Source of the DNA: Serratia sarumanii
Lineage (GTDB): Bacteria; Pseudomonadota; Gammaproteobacteria; Enterobacterales; Enterobacteriaceae
Length of the DNA stretch: 64,000 bases
NCBI RefSeq assembly: GCF_029962605.1
Contig: NZ_CP124751.1
Span: 1 to 64,000 of the forward strand
Direction of reading: 5' to 3'
Below the pieces are notes generated by a model, which saw nothing but the letters and a program-made list of their open reading frames with translations, ran no database searches and was not told the origin of the DNA. Positions 46,915 to 56,265 of this stretch are shown one piece after another (within the stretch, counting starts at the first letter, position 1; each line of letters begins with the position of its first letter). The translations under genes were made by a program, and so were the position numbers.

Positions 46915-49095
46915 TTACCCATATCGCTCCTCTCGATGGTGTTCGGACGTAGCGAGAGCCTTCGCTATGTCCTTTGACACTCTTATTGGTTTTGGCGCCG
47001 TAGGTTGTTGTTTCCAACGTCGCTTGTGCAGCTTCAATGCCACCCTGGCGGCTTCAAACAGTAAAATACCGCGTTGTGCTGACGTATAACTGACGTCTGC
47101 CCGGTGATTAAGATCCAGAGATAGCGCCACTACGCTTTGCAATACAGGGTCCATCAGGCCGTTGCAGGTTGTTTGAGATGGTGGCGATTCCAGGCGTGTA
47201 AGGATGGTTTCGACTTCTTGTGCGGACGGCGGCAGCTTTTTCTTGAGTGTGGGGTTTGCATCCAACAGTTCAGCCTCTGTTGGCATATCTAGGTTCACAA
47301 ACCGGTTGATACGCATTGGCAGTGCTGAAGTCATCTTATCGTCATCTTGGATATAGATGGCATTACTTGGGATCAGTGCGCTTTTGAAAGAGATCATACC
47401 TTCGCCAGGGTTCATATCTTTCAAATCCCCCAAATCGAGACGGTCCTTTTCCCTAATGACGTTACTGCCAGCATCCTCGAAGTGTGGGGTGATCAGCCCG
47501 CCCTGTTGCTCTACGGCTCCGAGCTCAGAATAGTACCCTTTACCGCCGGTAATCCGTGCAAGTTCGAAGGTATCCTTCTCGTCCTGCAACGTCATGAACC
47601 ACTTTGTCAGTAGGTTGGCGTTTACGGTCATGTACTCGCCCTTGTGCTCGGCGATGAAACGTTGAATGTCCTGTGCAGATACGATGAGCATATAGCCCAG
47701 ACTGCGCATCTGGCTTGCCAGATTATCCATGCCAGGACCGAAATAGGCGCCCAGCTCGTCCATGGCGATCGGGAACGGGAAATTTCCTTTGTATTTTTTG
47801 ACGATCAACACATCGTTCATCATGCCCTCAAGCTCAAACCCCAAATCTCTGGCCATGGTCATGCGTATCGCCGAAATGTAGAGTTTGCCAATATTGGCAG
47901 CTTCGCCTTTAGATAACTCCAACGCAGGAATTGTGGTGCAGAGGATGCGGTCGTTATGCAGAACGTCCTCAATATCGACGTCGCCGGCGTCAGTAGAAAA
48001 AATATGGCCGTAGAGATCGTTAAACATGGTCAGCATGCGGTTGAATTGCTGAATGAGGTAGCCATGCTGGTCGTAAACCCCTTGTTCCCACTCAGAGGGG
48101 CGGCTGATCAGTTCGATTCTAAAGCCTGCCAGAGTGTTGAAGTAGTTCTCCAGCGGGTTATAAGCCTCCTGATGCCAACCATCTCTTTTAGCTTCCAGAT
48201 AAAGCTCCGCCAGTTTTCTCAGCGGTAAGTATTCCTGAATGACCCTTTGCGAGATCCGCCGCTTTTCGCGTTTGCACTTGTAGTAAACGGCATATACCAA
48301 AGCGGCAAGCATTGATTTGGCCTTGTCTTGCCAGCCTTGGTCGCCGCTGCCGGCAGGCGGCAACATGGATTCCATCAACTGAATGATGAACGTTGTGTTG
48401 GCAGTACCGAATAGATTTATGGTGTTCGAGGGCTGTCGCTTTTTGTCATTGAGCAGCAGCTGCAGCAGCTTGTCGGAACCGCCTGTCATGAAGTTGAGGA
48501 CGTAGAAATCATCCTCACGCCCAAAACGGCGTGCGAGTGACCACATGGCAAATGCCAAGGTATTCTGCCCCTTACCATCGGAATAACAGATCCCCCGTCC
48601 CCAACAGATGGCATTGAGGAAGACAGATAACAGCGCTTCTGTTTTTCCGGAACCTGTTGTTGCCAATAGCAACATGTGCCTCAGTGCATCATCGAGTGTC
48701 AACCACAGCTCGCGTGCAAGGGCTTTGCCCCTGGCAAATCCCAGGCACATCACACCGGCCGCGCGCTGGTATTTACGGGTTCGCACCACATAACGGAAAA
48801 ATCCGCCAATGCCGTTACGATATTTTGGCATTTCACGTTCTGTAGTCAGATCCATGCCACCTATATCAGTAGGTAAACGGAGCGGCATGCGAAAAGGCTG
48901 ATCGCCGAATAGCATCAACTGAAGTAACGCCGCCGGCGTTGTGAGCAGCAATGAAGCAGGTGAATGTATAGCGAGTCCAATGGCGCCGGCGAGAGAAAGC
49001 TGAACGCCTATCGGTGAAAGTAATGCATCTTGAATGATGGTTTGGCCAAGGGGGCGTCGAACTCGACGGACATCGACTTCTACAGGCTGAGACAT
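46915..49095 (-). CDS. trbC: TrbC-like coupling ATPase (DotL/VirD4 type)
   Basis: A 726-residue coupling protein of the I-type transfer system (R64 TrbC, DotL/IcmO homologue), which connects the relaxosome to the secretion channel. Two hydrophobic segments near the N-terminus (about 25-65) anchor it. Walker A is LLATTGSGKTEALLS (about 143-157), Walker B includes FPIAMDELGAYF (about 428-439), then MLIVSAQDIQRF. The helical C-terminus (VETILTRLESPP, ALKLHKRRWKQQP) is the substrate-recognition part. It is the third trb gene; nuc remnant follows. Confidence 0.93.
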   Translation of the reverse strand: MSQPVEVDVRRVRRPLGQTIIQDALLSPIGVQLSLAGAIGLAIHSPASLLLTTPAALLQLMLFGDQPFRMPLRLPTDIGGMDLTTEREMPKYRNGIGGFFRYVVRTRKYQRAAGVMCLGFARGKALARELWLTLDDALRHMLLLATTGSGKTEALLSVFLNAICWGRGICYSDGKGQNTLAFAMWSLARRFGREDDFYVLNFMTGGSDKLLQLLLNDKKRQPSNTINLFGTANTTFIIQLMESMLPPAGSGDQGWQDKAKSMLAALVYAVYYKCKREKRRISQRVIQEYLPLRKLAELYLEAKRDGWHQEAYNPLENYFNTLAGFRIELISRPSEWEQGVYDQHGYLIQQFNRMLTMFNDLYGHIFSTDAGDVDIEDVLHNDRILCTTIPALELSKGEAANIGKLYISAIRMTMARDLGFELEGMMNDVLIVKKYKGNFPFPIAMDELGAYFGPGMDNLASQMRSLGYMLIVSAQDIQRFIAEHKGEYMTVNANLLTKWFMTLQDEKDTFELARITGGKGYYSELGAVEQQGGLITPHFEDAGSNVIREKDRLDLGDLKDMNPGEGMISFKSALIPSNAIYIQDDDKMTSALPMRINRFVNLDMPTEAELLDANPTLKKKLPPSAQEVETILTRLESPPSQTTCNGLMDPVLQSVVALSLDLNHRADVSYTSAQRGILLFEAARVALKLHKRRWKQQPTAPKPIRVSKDIAKALATSEHHREERYG

Positions 49096-49151
49096 AGGTG
49101 TTCCTGGTGATCTAACGGGGATTGGGCCCGGAGCTGAGTCCAGGCGAACAA

Positions 49152-50096
49152 TTATGGAGTGACGATGGTTTGGCTGAGGAATGTATCTAGAGCTTCATCG
49201 CTTTTCAGGGATGACAGCGGGATATAGCGCCCATCATCAGCGATCAGTGAGGGGGTGCCCGGCAAATTGTAGATGTCGAAGGCCTGATCGTTTTTGGCGA
49301 TCGCCTGGTTACCGGCATCACAGATTTTATTTGATACAGTGTTCTCACCAGGTGAAATGCCTGCGTCGGCCTGGAAAAGTTGTTTCCATAATTGGCGCCG
49401 ATATTGCGGTGCCTGGCAAAGCACAGGGCTCACTTGGTCGACGGTTTGCTGTTTTCCGACGAGAGTGACCGGGAAGATCTCAATATTAAATCTTTCGGAG
49501 AGCGCTTCCAGGGCCGGCTCAATAATTTGGCAGTTGTGACATAACGGATCGGCAAAAACGTAGAGGGTACGCTGATGCCCACTGGATAGGGGAATGGTGT
49601 ACTGCCCTGTTTTTGCCGCATTACGTAGTGCCTTGGCAACGGCCTGGTACTGATCTGCTGTTACTTTCAATTCAGGCTGTGAGGTTGCGGCAACGGTGTT
49701 CGAAAGCGTGTTTGGCGTAACTTGCTGCGTTAGTGTTGCTGACATATCCTCCGGTTGATTTGAATACCAGAAGCCTGCTATAGCCAAGCTGAGGGCTATG
49801 GCGCTCATCATGTAACCTAATCGTTTCCAACAGCGGCGATATGCTTGGCGTCGGTGTAGTAACGCTGCATTAATCGCGTGAAGCATCTCAGCAGCATCCT
49901 TCGTTCCAGAGCCCTGTACGATTGCCGCTGGGCCAAGATCACGATTATCGTGCCAAATGGCGTCATCTTTTAGGTAGAAACGAGGATACGGGCCGGGATC
50001 GAGTATGGCGACCACCTGGTCGTTTTCTTGTTTGTGATTAAATACGGACAAGGTTCTGCCCTGCAGTGAAGCAGTATAGTTCGATTTCATTGTCAT
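49152..50096 (-). CDS. trbB: TrbB-like thiol oxidoreductase (DsbC-type)
   Basis: A 314-residue protein with a cytoplasmic N-terminus, one membrane helix (LGYMMSAIALSLAIAGFWY, about 92-110) and a periplasmic thioredoxin-fold domain. The active site is Cys-His-Asn-Cys in VFADPLCHNCQIIEP, and NLPGTPSLIADDGRYIP carries the cis-Pro loop. It resembles R64 TrbB and DsbC-like isomerases, so it probably makes or shuffles disulfides in transfer proteins or pili. It lies between trbA and trbC with short gaps. Confidence 0.9.
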   Translation of the reverse strand: MTMKSNYTASLQGRTLSVFNHKQENDQVVAILDPGPYPRFYLKDDAIWHDNRDLGPAAIVQGSGTKDAAEMLHAINAALLHRRQAYRRCWKRLGYMMSAIALSLAIAGFWYSNQPEDMSATLTQQVTPNTLSNTVAATSQPELKVTADQYQAVAKALRNAAKTGQYTIPLSSGHQRTLYVFADPLCHNCQIIEPALEALSERFNIEIFPVTLVGKQQTVDQVSPVLCQAPQYRRQLWKQLFQADAGISPGENTVSNKICDAGNQAIAKNDQAFDIYNLPGTPSLIADDGRYIPLSSLKSDEALDTFLSQTIVTP

Positions 50097-50114
50097 TGAC
50101 TCTATGGTGTGGGC

Positions 50115-51440
50115 TTATCTCGCCCGAGGGATGAAGTGGGCGCGGCCAGGTTTTTGGGGGGAGGTATTCGCTCCAGGGATGGTGGCTTTCGTCTGCAGCG
50201 GTGCTGTTTCGCTGGTAGTCTTCTCCGTAGTGTCCATTAGAGGCTGCAATATCACGATTGGAGCATCTTCATCCTCATCGAAGACTGGTTCACTGAGGAC
50301 AGAGGTATTCGTTGTGCGATTATCGATGATCAACCCGACGCTGCGGAGTTCGTCCTCGAGGCCTTTAATGGCTTTATCCATCCTGTTTTCCGGCACGGGG
50401 ATTGATGTGTGAAGGCGTTCCTCCATCTGAGCTACAACGGTTTCCCAATTAGCGACAGCAATGACTCCTGCACCTTCAATAAAAGCCTTCGGGCGTCCCG
50501 TTGATGCCAGGGTGTACCAAAGTGGCCGATCGAGACCTTTGAGCCAACGGAATCGAGCGCATGGCAGGCGCATATCCAGGTTATGTAAGGCATAAAGCGC
50601 TGTACGTGTTGTTGAATGGTGTTTAAGCCAATCTTGAGCAGCTGGTGTCTGCGTTACTTTTTCGAATGCCTTGCTGGCGAGCTGAAGTACGGGATATCCC
50701 ATTTGTCCTTTGTCCCGCCTGCTTTTGATAAGGCATGAACGGTTCAGGCTATCGAGCAGAGCTTCAGCGGCTTTACGATCGTTTAGAAATGCGACTAGGC
50801 CAAATATGGCAACCAGAGCTCGCTCATGGGCGCTAAAACTTGAAAAGCTTTCTAACGGAGTGCCAAGTTGGCATTCGAACGCAGTTTGGGTTCTATGGGT
50901 ATCAAGGCGATCACCAATAATCAGCTTGTGTTCAACTGCAAATTCTTCCGGCCACTGGGCGCTGCGATGTTCAGGCGGGTCAACGTTCAGCAACTGTGTC
51001 TTTTTATCGCCATAGCAGAGTGCCGGTATTATGCTTGGAGAAAAGCGCGCCATGATATGGGGTAGGGTATAGACATCAATATGGCGCCGGGTCTGGTTCC
51101 GCGGATGGTTGCGCACCATGAGCAGCCCACCCATAACAATCAGGACCATCGGCGCCAATAAGATCCCCGCAGTATGATTCATAACGTCGATAAACTGACC
51201 CCATGACAGTTGATTAACTTGACTGCCTGCCCAGGCAAGGAGGTTGAGCTTTTCTGCGACCTGGTTATGGACACGGGGAAAGTCGCATAATGACCACAGT
51301 TGGTAAAGTAGCCAACAGCATCCGTACATTACAGGGGGTTGATAGATCCAAAGCAGAAATGCTGCCAAAGCGGCAACGAGTAGCAACATAAGACCTTGCT
51401 CGTTACCGGCTCTGGGCTGCAGGTGACTTTTGGCATTCAT
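50115..51440 (-). CDS. trbA: TrbA-like protein (DotM/IcmP homologue)
   Basis: A 441-residue inner-membrane protein of the coupling complex. Membrane helices near residues 15-50 (MLLLVAALAAFLLWIY, VMYGCCWLLYQLW) and 88-108 (AGILLAPMVLIVMGGLLMV). The cytoplasmic domain has HIMARFSPSIIPALCYGD (the DotM-like FxPxIxP region) and a helical core (FSAHERALVAIFGLVAFLNDRKAAEALL in parts). The C-terminal 60 residues (EDEDAPIVILQPL to PGRAHFIPRAR) are probably disordered. It starts downstream of the excA terminator, so trbABC may have its own promoter. Confidence 0.9.
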   Translation of the reverse strand: MNAKSHLQPRAGNEQGLMLLLVAALAAFLLWIYQPPVMYGCCWLLYQLWSLCDFPRVHNQVAEKLNLLAWAGSQVNQLSWGQFIDVMNHTAGILLAPMVLIVMGGLLMVRNHPRNQTRRHIDVYTLPHIMARFSPSIIPALCYGDKKTQLLNVDPPEHRSAQWPEEFAVEHKLIIGDRLDTHRTQTAFECQLGTPLESFSSFSAHERALVAIFGLVAFLNDRKAAEALLDSLNRSCLIKSRRDKGQMGYPVLQLASKAFEKVTQTPAAQDWLKHHSTTRTALYALHNLDMRLPCARFRWLKGLDRPLWYTLASTGRPKAFIEGAGVIAVANWETVVAQMEERLHTSIPVPENRMDKAIKGLEDELRSVGLIIDNRTTNTSVLSEPVFDEDEDAPIVILQPLMDTTEKTTSETAPLQTKATIPGANTSPQKPGRAHFIPRAR

Positions 51441-51455
51441 GAATTACTCCAATAT

Positions 51456-51494
51456 GTTTAAACCCAGTCATAAGGAAAATGACTGGGTTTAAAC
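51456..51494. repeat. Perfect hairpin upstream of trbA
   Basis: GTTTAAACCCAGTCAT-AAGGAAA-ATGACTGGGTTTAAAC: 16-bp perfect arms, 16 bp before the trbA start codon. Its place suggests control of trbA translation or a regulator site rather than termination. Confidence 0.65.
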
Positions 51495-51530
51495 AAGAGG
51501 TTGCACCAAATAGGGATGTTGGAAAAGAAA

Positions 51531-51550
51531 GAGCGCCTAGAAAGGCGCTC
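51531..51550 (-). terminator. Terminator after excA
   Basis: On the minus strand GAGCGCC-TTTCTA-GGCGCTC followed by TTTCTTTTCC, about 37 bp after the excA stop at 51587. It separates the tra and trb parts of the operon. Confidence 0.8.
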
Positions 51551-51586
51551 GATAATATGAACTGAGTTGAAAAAATTAAAAATGAG

Positions 51587-52165
51587 TTAATAAGCCAAAG
51601 ATTTTTGTTTCACGAACTTGTTGAAAGTGTTGCCTGAGTCTTTTTCTGGTCGATAAGATGATGACAGTAAAGCATCCAACTTGCGACCAAAGTTCATGCA
51701 TTTACTTTCCGTTCCTGCACTGATACGGAAGTAGGGGAAATAAACGTCATTAAACTTCAGTGTTAGCATATTTCCATTGCACTCATACCCTGAAAGTTCG
51801 AGTGTCGTCTTTCCTTGGTAAATGGACTCAGTAGTTGACACCAACAACATGGTTCCACTTCTAACGTCAATGCCTAAATATTTACCTGCATCCAAGGTTT
51901 TGAGTTCATACTCATCGGTTGGAGAAAACTCATTGCACTTGAATACCTCGATTACGTTACGTGTTTTTGATTTTGATTTTTCTTGCACTTTCGAAAATGC
52001 ATAAATGAACGTTGCGCCAATTACCAGGAAGATGTAAGGCCACGATGGGTTGCTTCTTGCGTCTGATACGTAAAAAAGAACCATTGAAAAGAGTAGGCAG
52101 CCTACACCAGAGGTTAATGCAAAAAGTAAAAAGAGAGTCCTTAAGTGATTTTGGTATTTCGTCAT
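51587..52165 (-). CDS. excA: ExcA-like entry-exclusion protein
   Basis: A 192-residue protein in the place of R64 excA, between traY and trbA. Two N-terminal membrane helices (LFLLFALTSGVGCLLFSMVLFYV in parts, about 11-33, and WPYIFLVIGATFIYAFS, about 42-58) precede a cytoplasmic domain (EFSPTDEYELKTLDAGKYLGID, CNGNMLTLKFNDVYFPYFRI). It overlaps the traY end by four bases. In R64, ExcA blocks redundant transfer by recognising TraY of the donor. The sequence resembles ExcA only loosely, as expected because exclusion specificity varies, so naming rests mainly on position and topology. Confidence 0.65.
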   Translation of the reverse strand: MTKYQNHLRTLFLLFALTSGVGCLLFSMVLFYVSDARSNPSWPYIFLVIGATFIYAFSKVQEKSKSKTRNVIEVFKCNEFSPTDEYELKTLDAGKYLGIDVRSGTMLLVSTTESIYQGKTTLELSGYECNGNMLTLKFNDVYFPYFRISAGTESKCMNFGRKLDALLSSSYRPEKDSGNTFNKFVKQKSLAY

Positions 52166-54306
52166 TTTATACCATCTCCATTTCCATTGTTGTTACTTCT
52201 CATATTAGATCTTACACCAGGAGATCTTTGTAGTCCATTTGAAAAGCCGGCAAAGATACTTTTTGTTGATTCAACCATACCACCAAGAATGCTTGCAGCT
52301 TCACGACCGCCGAGCCATGAGATGATGTAGTCAGGCATGGTCACTTGCAACCCGAATACACGGGTAACTGTAGTAGTGCATATGCGGGCATAAAGAGTAA
52401 GAATGCCAATTAAAGAGAATATTCCGGTAATAGAGTTTGCTTGAACGTTCGCAATGGCAGGCCCTAGCATGAGGTTGAGTAGTGTACCCATTACGATCAA
52501 CGTTATGCTTGCGAAGATAAATCCGAAAACCATTAACATTGGCCTAATCATAACGTCAATGAGAAAGATATATCCATATGCAGAACGATGGCCTCTATCT
52601 CCTTCTGTTCCGATATGAGTTGCCGCCCATAAGGTACCACCAGTGACGCCAACAAACACACTGACTATCCAGTTCGCAGCCGCTGTTAACCAATAGATAA
52701 ATGGTATAAATGGTAGATAGATTGACAGGCTAAAACCAATACCAAACAACATGAAAAGAATAAAGTAAACAATCGGAGAGAGGGCATCCAATCCAGCCGC
52801 GATACCTTGAGTAGCATTACCAGAAAAGGCGCTGGCTACTTGCCCCCAAAAACCTTCAGTGGAAACCGCAGCAAGAATTTTCGCACCAGTGAATATGCCT
52901 AGCGCAGCTTCTGCACCACCTAACGTAATATCACCGACATATTTCATTTTCAGCATTGGATTCATTTGGTTTCCAGTTCCAAAGTCACTGCCTAACTCTG
53001 ATGTCGCGATAGCGTTCGCTAATTTCTGCATGGGGGAGTTCAAGAAACCGACAAATACTGCACTGGCCTCAGATGCATCTAAGGATTGCTGGGTATCTTT
53101 AGCGCTTTCGGTCCCGAGTGGAGGTACAAAAGAAGTATTTTGCTTTTGGGATCGATATACGGTGAATACATTATTAAATAGATCGCTTACGCCAACTTCA
53201 CCAATTCCAGAGCGACCAGTAATCACGGGTTTTAGCTGTACGGCATCGTTAATTTTATTATTTGCAGTGGCAAATGTTTGATACCACGATCCGAGGGCAA
53301 GCCACCCGCTTCTCTTCAACTGAGCGGCCAATACCTCAGCCAGTTCGCTGGTTTGGCCTTGAGCGTTTAGGGTTTGATCGATGCGATTTTCGTAGGCCTG
53401 TGCGGCCCTTTGGATGTCAGTTTCGGCGTCCGGAAGCGCGCCAGCCCCACTGTTCTGCTTGTTGACTAATGCCGTTACAAACTGAGCGGCGGCTGTCGAC
53501 AGGTTATTTTGCATTTCATTCATGGCGCTCCGTTGCGCGCTGATAATGCTTTCCGTGTTTACAGGGGCAGGGAACAACCAGCCTGTGGTTTTGTCGGCGA
53601 GGCTTTCCGGCAGTCGAGCTGCGCCGCACAAAGCGCTTCCGTTGCCGATTTCAAAACCATCGCTCAGGGCCTTGATGCCCATTAGTGGTGTGCCGGCCTG
53701 GCCGTATTGCTGATACATGTCACGCAGTTCGGTGTTGGTACTGTACATGCACAGGTTCATTTCATAGATGGCTCTCGCGGCACTGACCGTTTGTGGTGCC
53801 ACGGGTTGTACGACCAGGCTGTAGCCGTCCTTGAGCAGATCGACCGTGCGGTCGGTGACAACGTTCGCGCTGCCAATGCCCATAACGGATGCCGCCCACA
53901 AAAATATCAGTTGAGCGATAGACCAGCCTGACACAGTTGGCACCAAGGTCATGAACCCAGCGGCTGTGCTGACGGGACCGACCATTGAGCTCCCTTGGCT
54001 GAATACTTTGCCGCGCTGTCCGGCCTTGACCAGGTGCGTGAGGGTTACCACCAAGAACCACACCACGGCGATCGCCATGACGATGCCGTTAAAAACGAAG
54101 AAAAGTTCACCGACCATGCTGGTTTCGGTAGATAACGGATTGGTGACAACGTCACCAAATATCATAACCAATGCCTGACGAGACAGATCATCGGTGCGTT
54201 TAGCTGCCTGCTCGATCGTGCTGAAGCTGACTGCGGAATCCGCGTGCGCGCAAAGGCAGAACAGGCCCAACAACAGGCCTGTGGCGAGTTTTCGAAAGGC
54301 ATTCAT
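52162..54306 (-). CDS. traY: TraY-like polytopic channel protein (DotA homologue)
   Basis: A 714-residue inner-membrane protein of the I-type channel. Signal peptide-like N-terminus (ATGLLLGLFCLCAHADS), then a helix pair near 60-110 (FVFNGIVMAIAVVWFLVVTL), a long periplasmic region (about 160-440), and at least five C-terminal helices (ALSPIVYFILFMLFGIGFSLSIYLPFIPF in parts, WIVSVFVGVTGGTLWA, VMIRPMLMVFGFIFASITLIVMGTLL). FWGQVASAFSGNATQG precedes the helix block, as in DotA. It is the determinant recognised by ExcA in R64. It starts 47 bp after the traX stop. Confidence 0.9.
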   Translation of the reverse strand: MNAFRKLATGLLLGLFCLCAHADSAVSFSTIEQAAKRTDDLSRQALVMIFGDVVTNPLSTETSMVGELFFVFNGIVMAIAVVWFLVVTLTHLVKAGQRGKVFSQGSSMVGPVSTAAGFMTLVPTVSGWSIAQLIFLWAASVMGIGSANVVTDRTVDLLKDGYSLVVQPVAPQTVSAARAIYEMNLCMYSTNTELRDMYQQYGQAGTPLMGIKALSDGFEIGNGSALCGAARLPESLADKTTGWLFPAPVNTESIISAQRSAMNEMQNNLSTAAAQFVTALVNKQNSGAGALPDAETDIQRAAQAYENRIDQTLNAQGQTSELAEVLAAQLKRSGWLALGSWYQTFATANNKINDAVQLKPVITGRSGIGEVGVSDLFNNVFTVYRSQKQNTSFVPPLGTESAKDTQQSLDASEASAVFVGFLNSPMQKLANAIATSELGSDFGTGNQMNPMLKMKYVGDITLGGAEAALGIFTGAKILAAVSTEGFWGQVASAFSGNATQGIAAGLDALSPIVYFILFMLFGIGFSLSIYLPFIPFIYWLTAAANWIVSVFVGVTGGTLWAATHIGTEGDRGHRSAYGYIFLIDVMIRPMLMVFGFIFASITLIVMGTLLNLMLGPAIANVQANSITGIFSLIGILTLYARICTTTVTRVFGLQVTMPDYIISWLGGREAASILGGMVESTKSIFAGFSNGLQRSPGVRSNMRSNNNGNGDGIK

Positions 54307-54352
54307 AAGATTTCACCAGTCGGAGTGCCTGACGTAAACAGGCAAGAGGGAG

Positions 54353-54922
54353 TTATTGAGTTGGGCGTTCGTACCGTAGAAGAACTTTCCACCAGGTGTT
54401 TTCCCGAAGAAAGTCGGGCAGGCTACCGGCCTCCTCCTGGGAAAGGCGTTGATTGCGTAATTGCCATAGCCGCCAGGTGGAAATAAACGCTTGTAGTAAT
54501 GGTATCGCTGCCATAGCGAACAGTGTCAAACACAGTGTTGCGGTCCGGATCAGCAGAGCCGGGGTAAATACCTCGCCGGCCAGAACCAGCAGAATGATCG
54601 ACAGAGCGATCAGTATTGGTACTGCCCCCAAAACGAGACACAGATGCTTGCGCCGCCGGAATCTGTCTATCAAGGTGCTCACAGACTCGCCGCTTGCGAT
54701 CACTGCTTCCTCAAACTGTAGCGTGGGGAGTGTTTGTTGATGTTCAATCCGGTAGCCGTAAGCAAGCATCAGACTGCGCTTCAAGTTGTTGGCGAGTGAA
54801 GGGCCAATTTTTGTCGCTGCGTAACGCAGTTCCGATAACGGTAGGAACAGATTTGCAGTGAAATACAGTCCCTTGCTGGCGCGCTTCCAAGACGTTTTAG
54901 ATTTCGGGGATTGGTCAGTCAT
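54353..54922 (-). CDS. traX: TraX-like inner-membrane protein
   Basis: A 189-residue protein with two hydrophobic helices (CLVLGAVPILIALSIILLVLAG, about 93-114, and LLIRTATLCLTLFAMAAIPLLQAF, about 121-144), a cytoplasmic N-terminus with LPLSELRYAATKIGPSLANNLKRSL, and a short C-terminal part. ATG at 54922 (MTDQSPKSKT) overlaps the traW end by eight bases and is preferred to the frame start at 54991, which would overlap traW by 77. Assigned as TraX from gene order and topology (distantly similar to IcmV-like proteins in I-type systems). Confidence 0.8.
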   Translation of the reverse strand: MTDQSPKSKTSWKRASKGLYFTANLFLPLSELRYAATKIGPSLANNLKRSLMLAYGYRIEHQQTLPTLQFEEAVIASGESVSTLIDRFRRRKHLCLVLGAVPILIALSIILLVLAGEVFTPALLIRTATLCLTLFAMAAIPLLQAFISTWRLWQLRNQRLSQEEAGSLPDFLRENTWWKVLLRYERPTQ

Positions 54923-56135
54923 TACGAGCCCCTCCGGCGCTGAGTTCGTGCAGCTTGGCCTGCAGTTGTGGACGATAAACCTCGTTGGCATTTAGGCCCA
55001 GTTGTTGGCCTTGCAGGACGTTGCCTTTTTGCAGCTGCTGCTTTATCCCCAACAGCAACCAGTTTTGTTGCGCTTGCACACGGATAGATTCACGCGCCAG
55101 GTTGTCTCCGTCCATCGCCTGCAGGTCGGTTTGATAGTCGGTGTTGGCATAGCGCCGACCGACGTCGAACTGCTCAAATTCCCGCTCCGACATCATCCCG
55201 GTACGCCGGGCTTCATCAGATGCTGTCTGGTTGAAGTAGGCGGCAGCTGATGGGATCTGCATCACTTCTTTCAGTACATCGCGTGTTGCTTCACTGGGTT
55301 GACTGGAGGCCACCATGGCCAACATGGGTTCGCGTGCCGCTGTGTTCACTGCTTCGTACTGCGTCATCAGGCCGATATATTGGCGGCCGGAGGCGCTTTT
55401 TACTTCGCCTTTACTGAGCTGTTTCCCGGCCGAGGCTGGAGCACTGTTAAGTGCGTAAGCCATTGCTGCGTCGGTCTGTTTCTGATCGAAGGTTAAATCA
55501 GGCGCTTTGCCTTCAGCGCCGGCGCCATCGAGTAGGGACGTAAACCGCTTATCACCCCCCGGCAATTCAGAGAGGCGGGTGCATACCCCCGTGCCGCCGT
55601 AAGCAGCCATATCGGTGGCATCGCAGTAATCGGCATGCACGCCTGCGGCCCGAAAGGCTGTCTGTTCAGGTGCTGGAGCCGGGGCGGTCCATCCTTGGCG
55701 GATCATGGCATTGCTGATTCCCTGGCCCCGCGACAGCGCACTTTGTCGCGCGCGAGCGCGACTTTGAACTTGTGTAGCCATACCCGAACCAGATTCAGTA
55801 CACAGGCTATCCGGTATGGTATAGGTTCGGCGCGATCGCTCGAGGCGTTCGGTTTGACGAGCAAAAATATCTTGATCGCGTTGTGCTTGTGCTGCTTGTT
55901 CGATTTGCGTGGCGATCTTGCCGCCGTTTTGGTTAATGGCGGCGCCGATCTGCTGCTGTGTAGCGGCCATCCCTGTCAATGTACCGCTCATCTGCCCAAG
56001 GACCGGAGCGACCTGTGTCTCAATGGGAACGCTAGAGGTTACGACAACGGAGACAGCGTGCACTGGAGAAGCTAATGCGGAGAGTACCAGCACGACCAGA
56101 GGGGAGAGCCTCATGGTAGGAGGGTATGATTTCAT
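54915..56135 (-). CDS. traW: TraW-like exported transfer protein
   Basis: A 406-residue protein with a Sec signal peptide (LSPLVVLVLSALASPVHAVS, cleavage near residue 28) and a periplasmic, glutamine- and alanine-rich helical body (AATQQQIGAAINQNGGKIATQIEQAAQAQRDQDIFARQ in parts). Two cysteine-containing parts (DSLCTESGSGM and YCDATDMAAYGGTGVCTRL) could form disulfides with help of TrbB. The order U-W-X-Y is that of R64. No lipobox is visible. Its exact role in the channel is not known to me. Confidence 0.82.
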   Translation of the reverse strand: MKSYPPTMRLSPLVVLVLSALASPVHAVSVVVTSSVPIETQVAPVLGQMSGTLTGMAATQQQIGAAINQNGGKIATQIEQAAQAQRDQDIFARQTERLERSRRTYTIPDSLCTESGSGMATQVQSRARARQSALSRGQGISNAMIRQGWTAPAPAPEQTAFRAAGVHADYCDATDMAAYGGTGVCTRLSELPGGDKRFTSLLDGAGAEGKAPDLTFDQKQTDAAMAYALNSAPASAGKQLSKGEVKSASGRQYIGLMTQYEAVNTAAREPMLAMVASSQPSEATRDVLKEVMQIPSAAAYFNQTASDEARRTGMMSEREFEQFDVGRRYANTDYQTDLQAMDGDNLARESIRVQAQQNWLLLGIKQQLQKGNVLQGQQLGLNANEVYRPQLQAKLHELSAGGARND

Positions 56136-56136
56136 T

Positions 56137-56256
56137 TCAAAGCGTCCTCAAGAAAATACCGGCAAATAGCGCGGCCCAAAAAATAGTGTTGTAAGCGAGG
56201 ATGTGGAGGTTAGGTCTGCGGAGGAAAGCACGGATATACCAGTGATAAAGGCGCAT
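56137..56256 (-). CDS. Small membrane protein (39 aa) between traU and traW
   Basis: A 39-codon open frame, MRLYHWYIRAFLRRPNLHIL then an end with one helix (YNTIFWAALFAGIFLRTL in two parts), preceded by AAGGAGCAACC, an excellent ribosome site. Its TGA is one base before the traW ATG, so it fills the traU-traW gap exactly and is translated with them. This is the traV position in R64 gene order, but the product is far smaller than I would expect for TraV; it could be a relic or a small I-type membrane subunit (IcmT-like in character). Confidence 0.65.
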   Translation of the reverse strand: MRLYHWYIRAFLRRPNLHILAYNTIFWAALFAGIFLRTL

Positions 56257-56265
56257 GGTTGCTCC

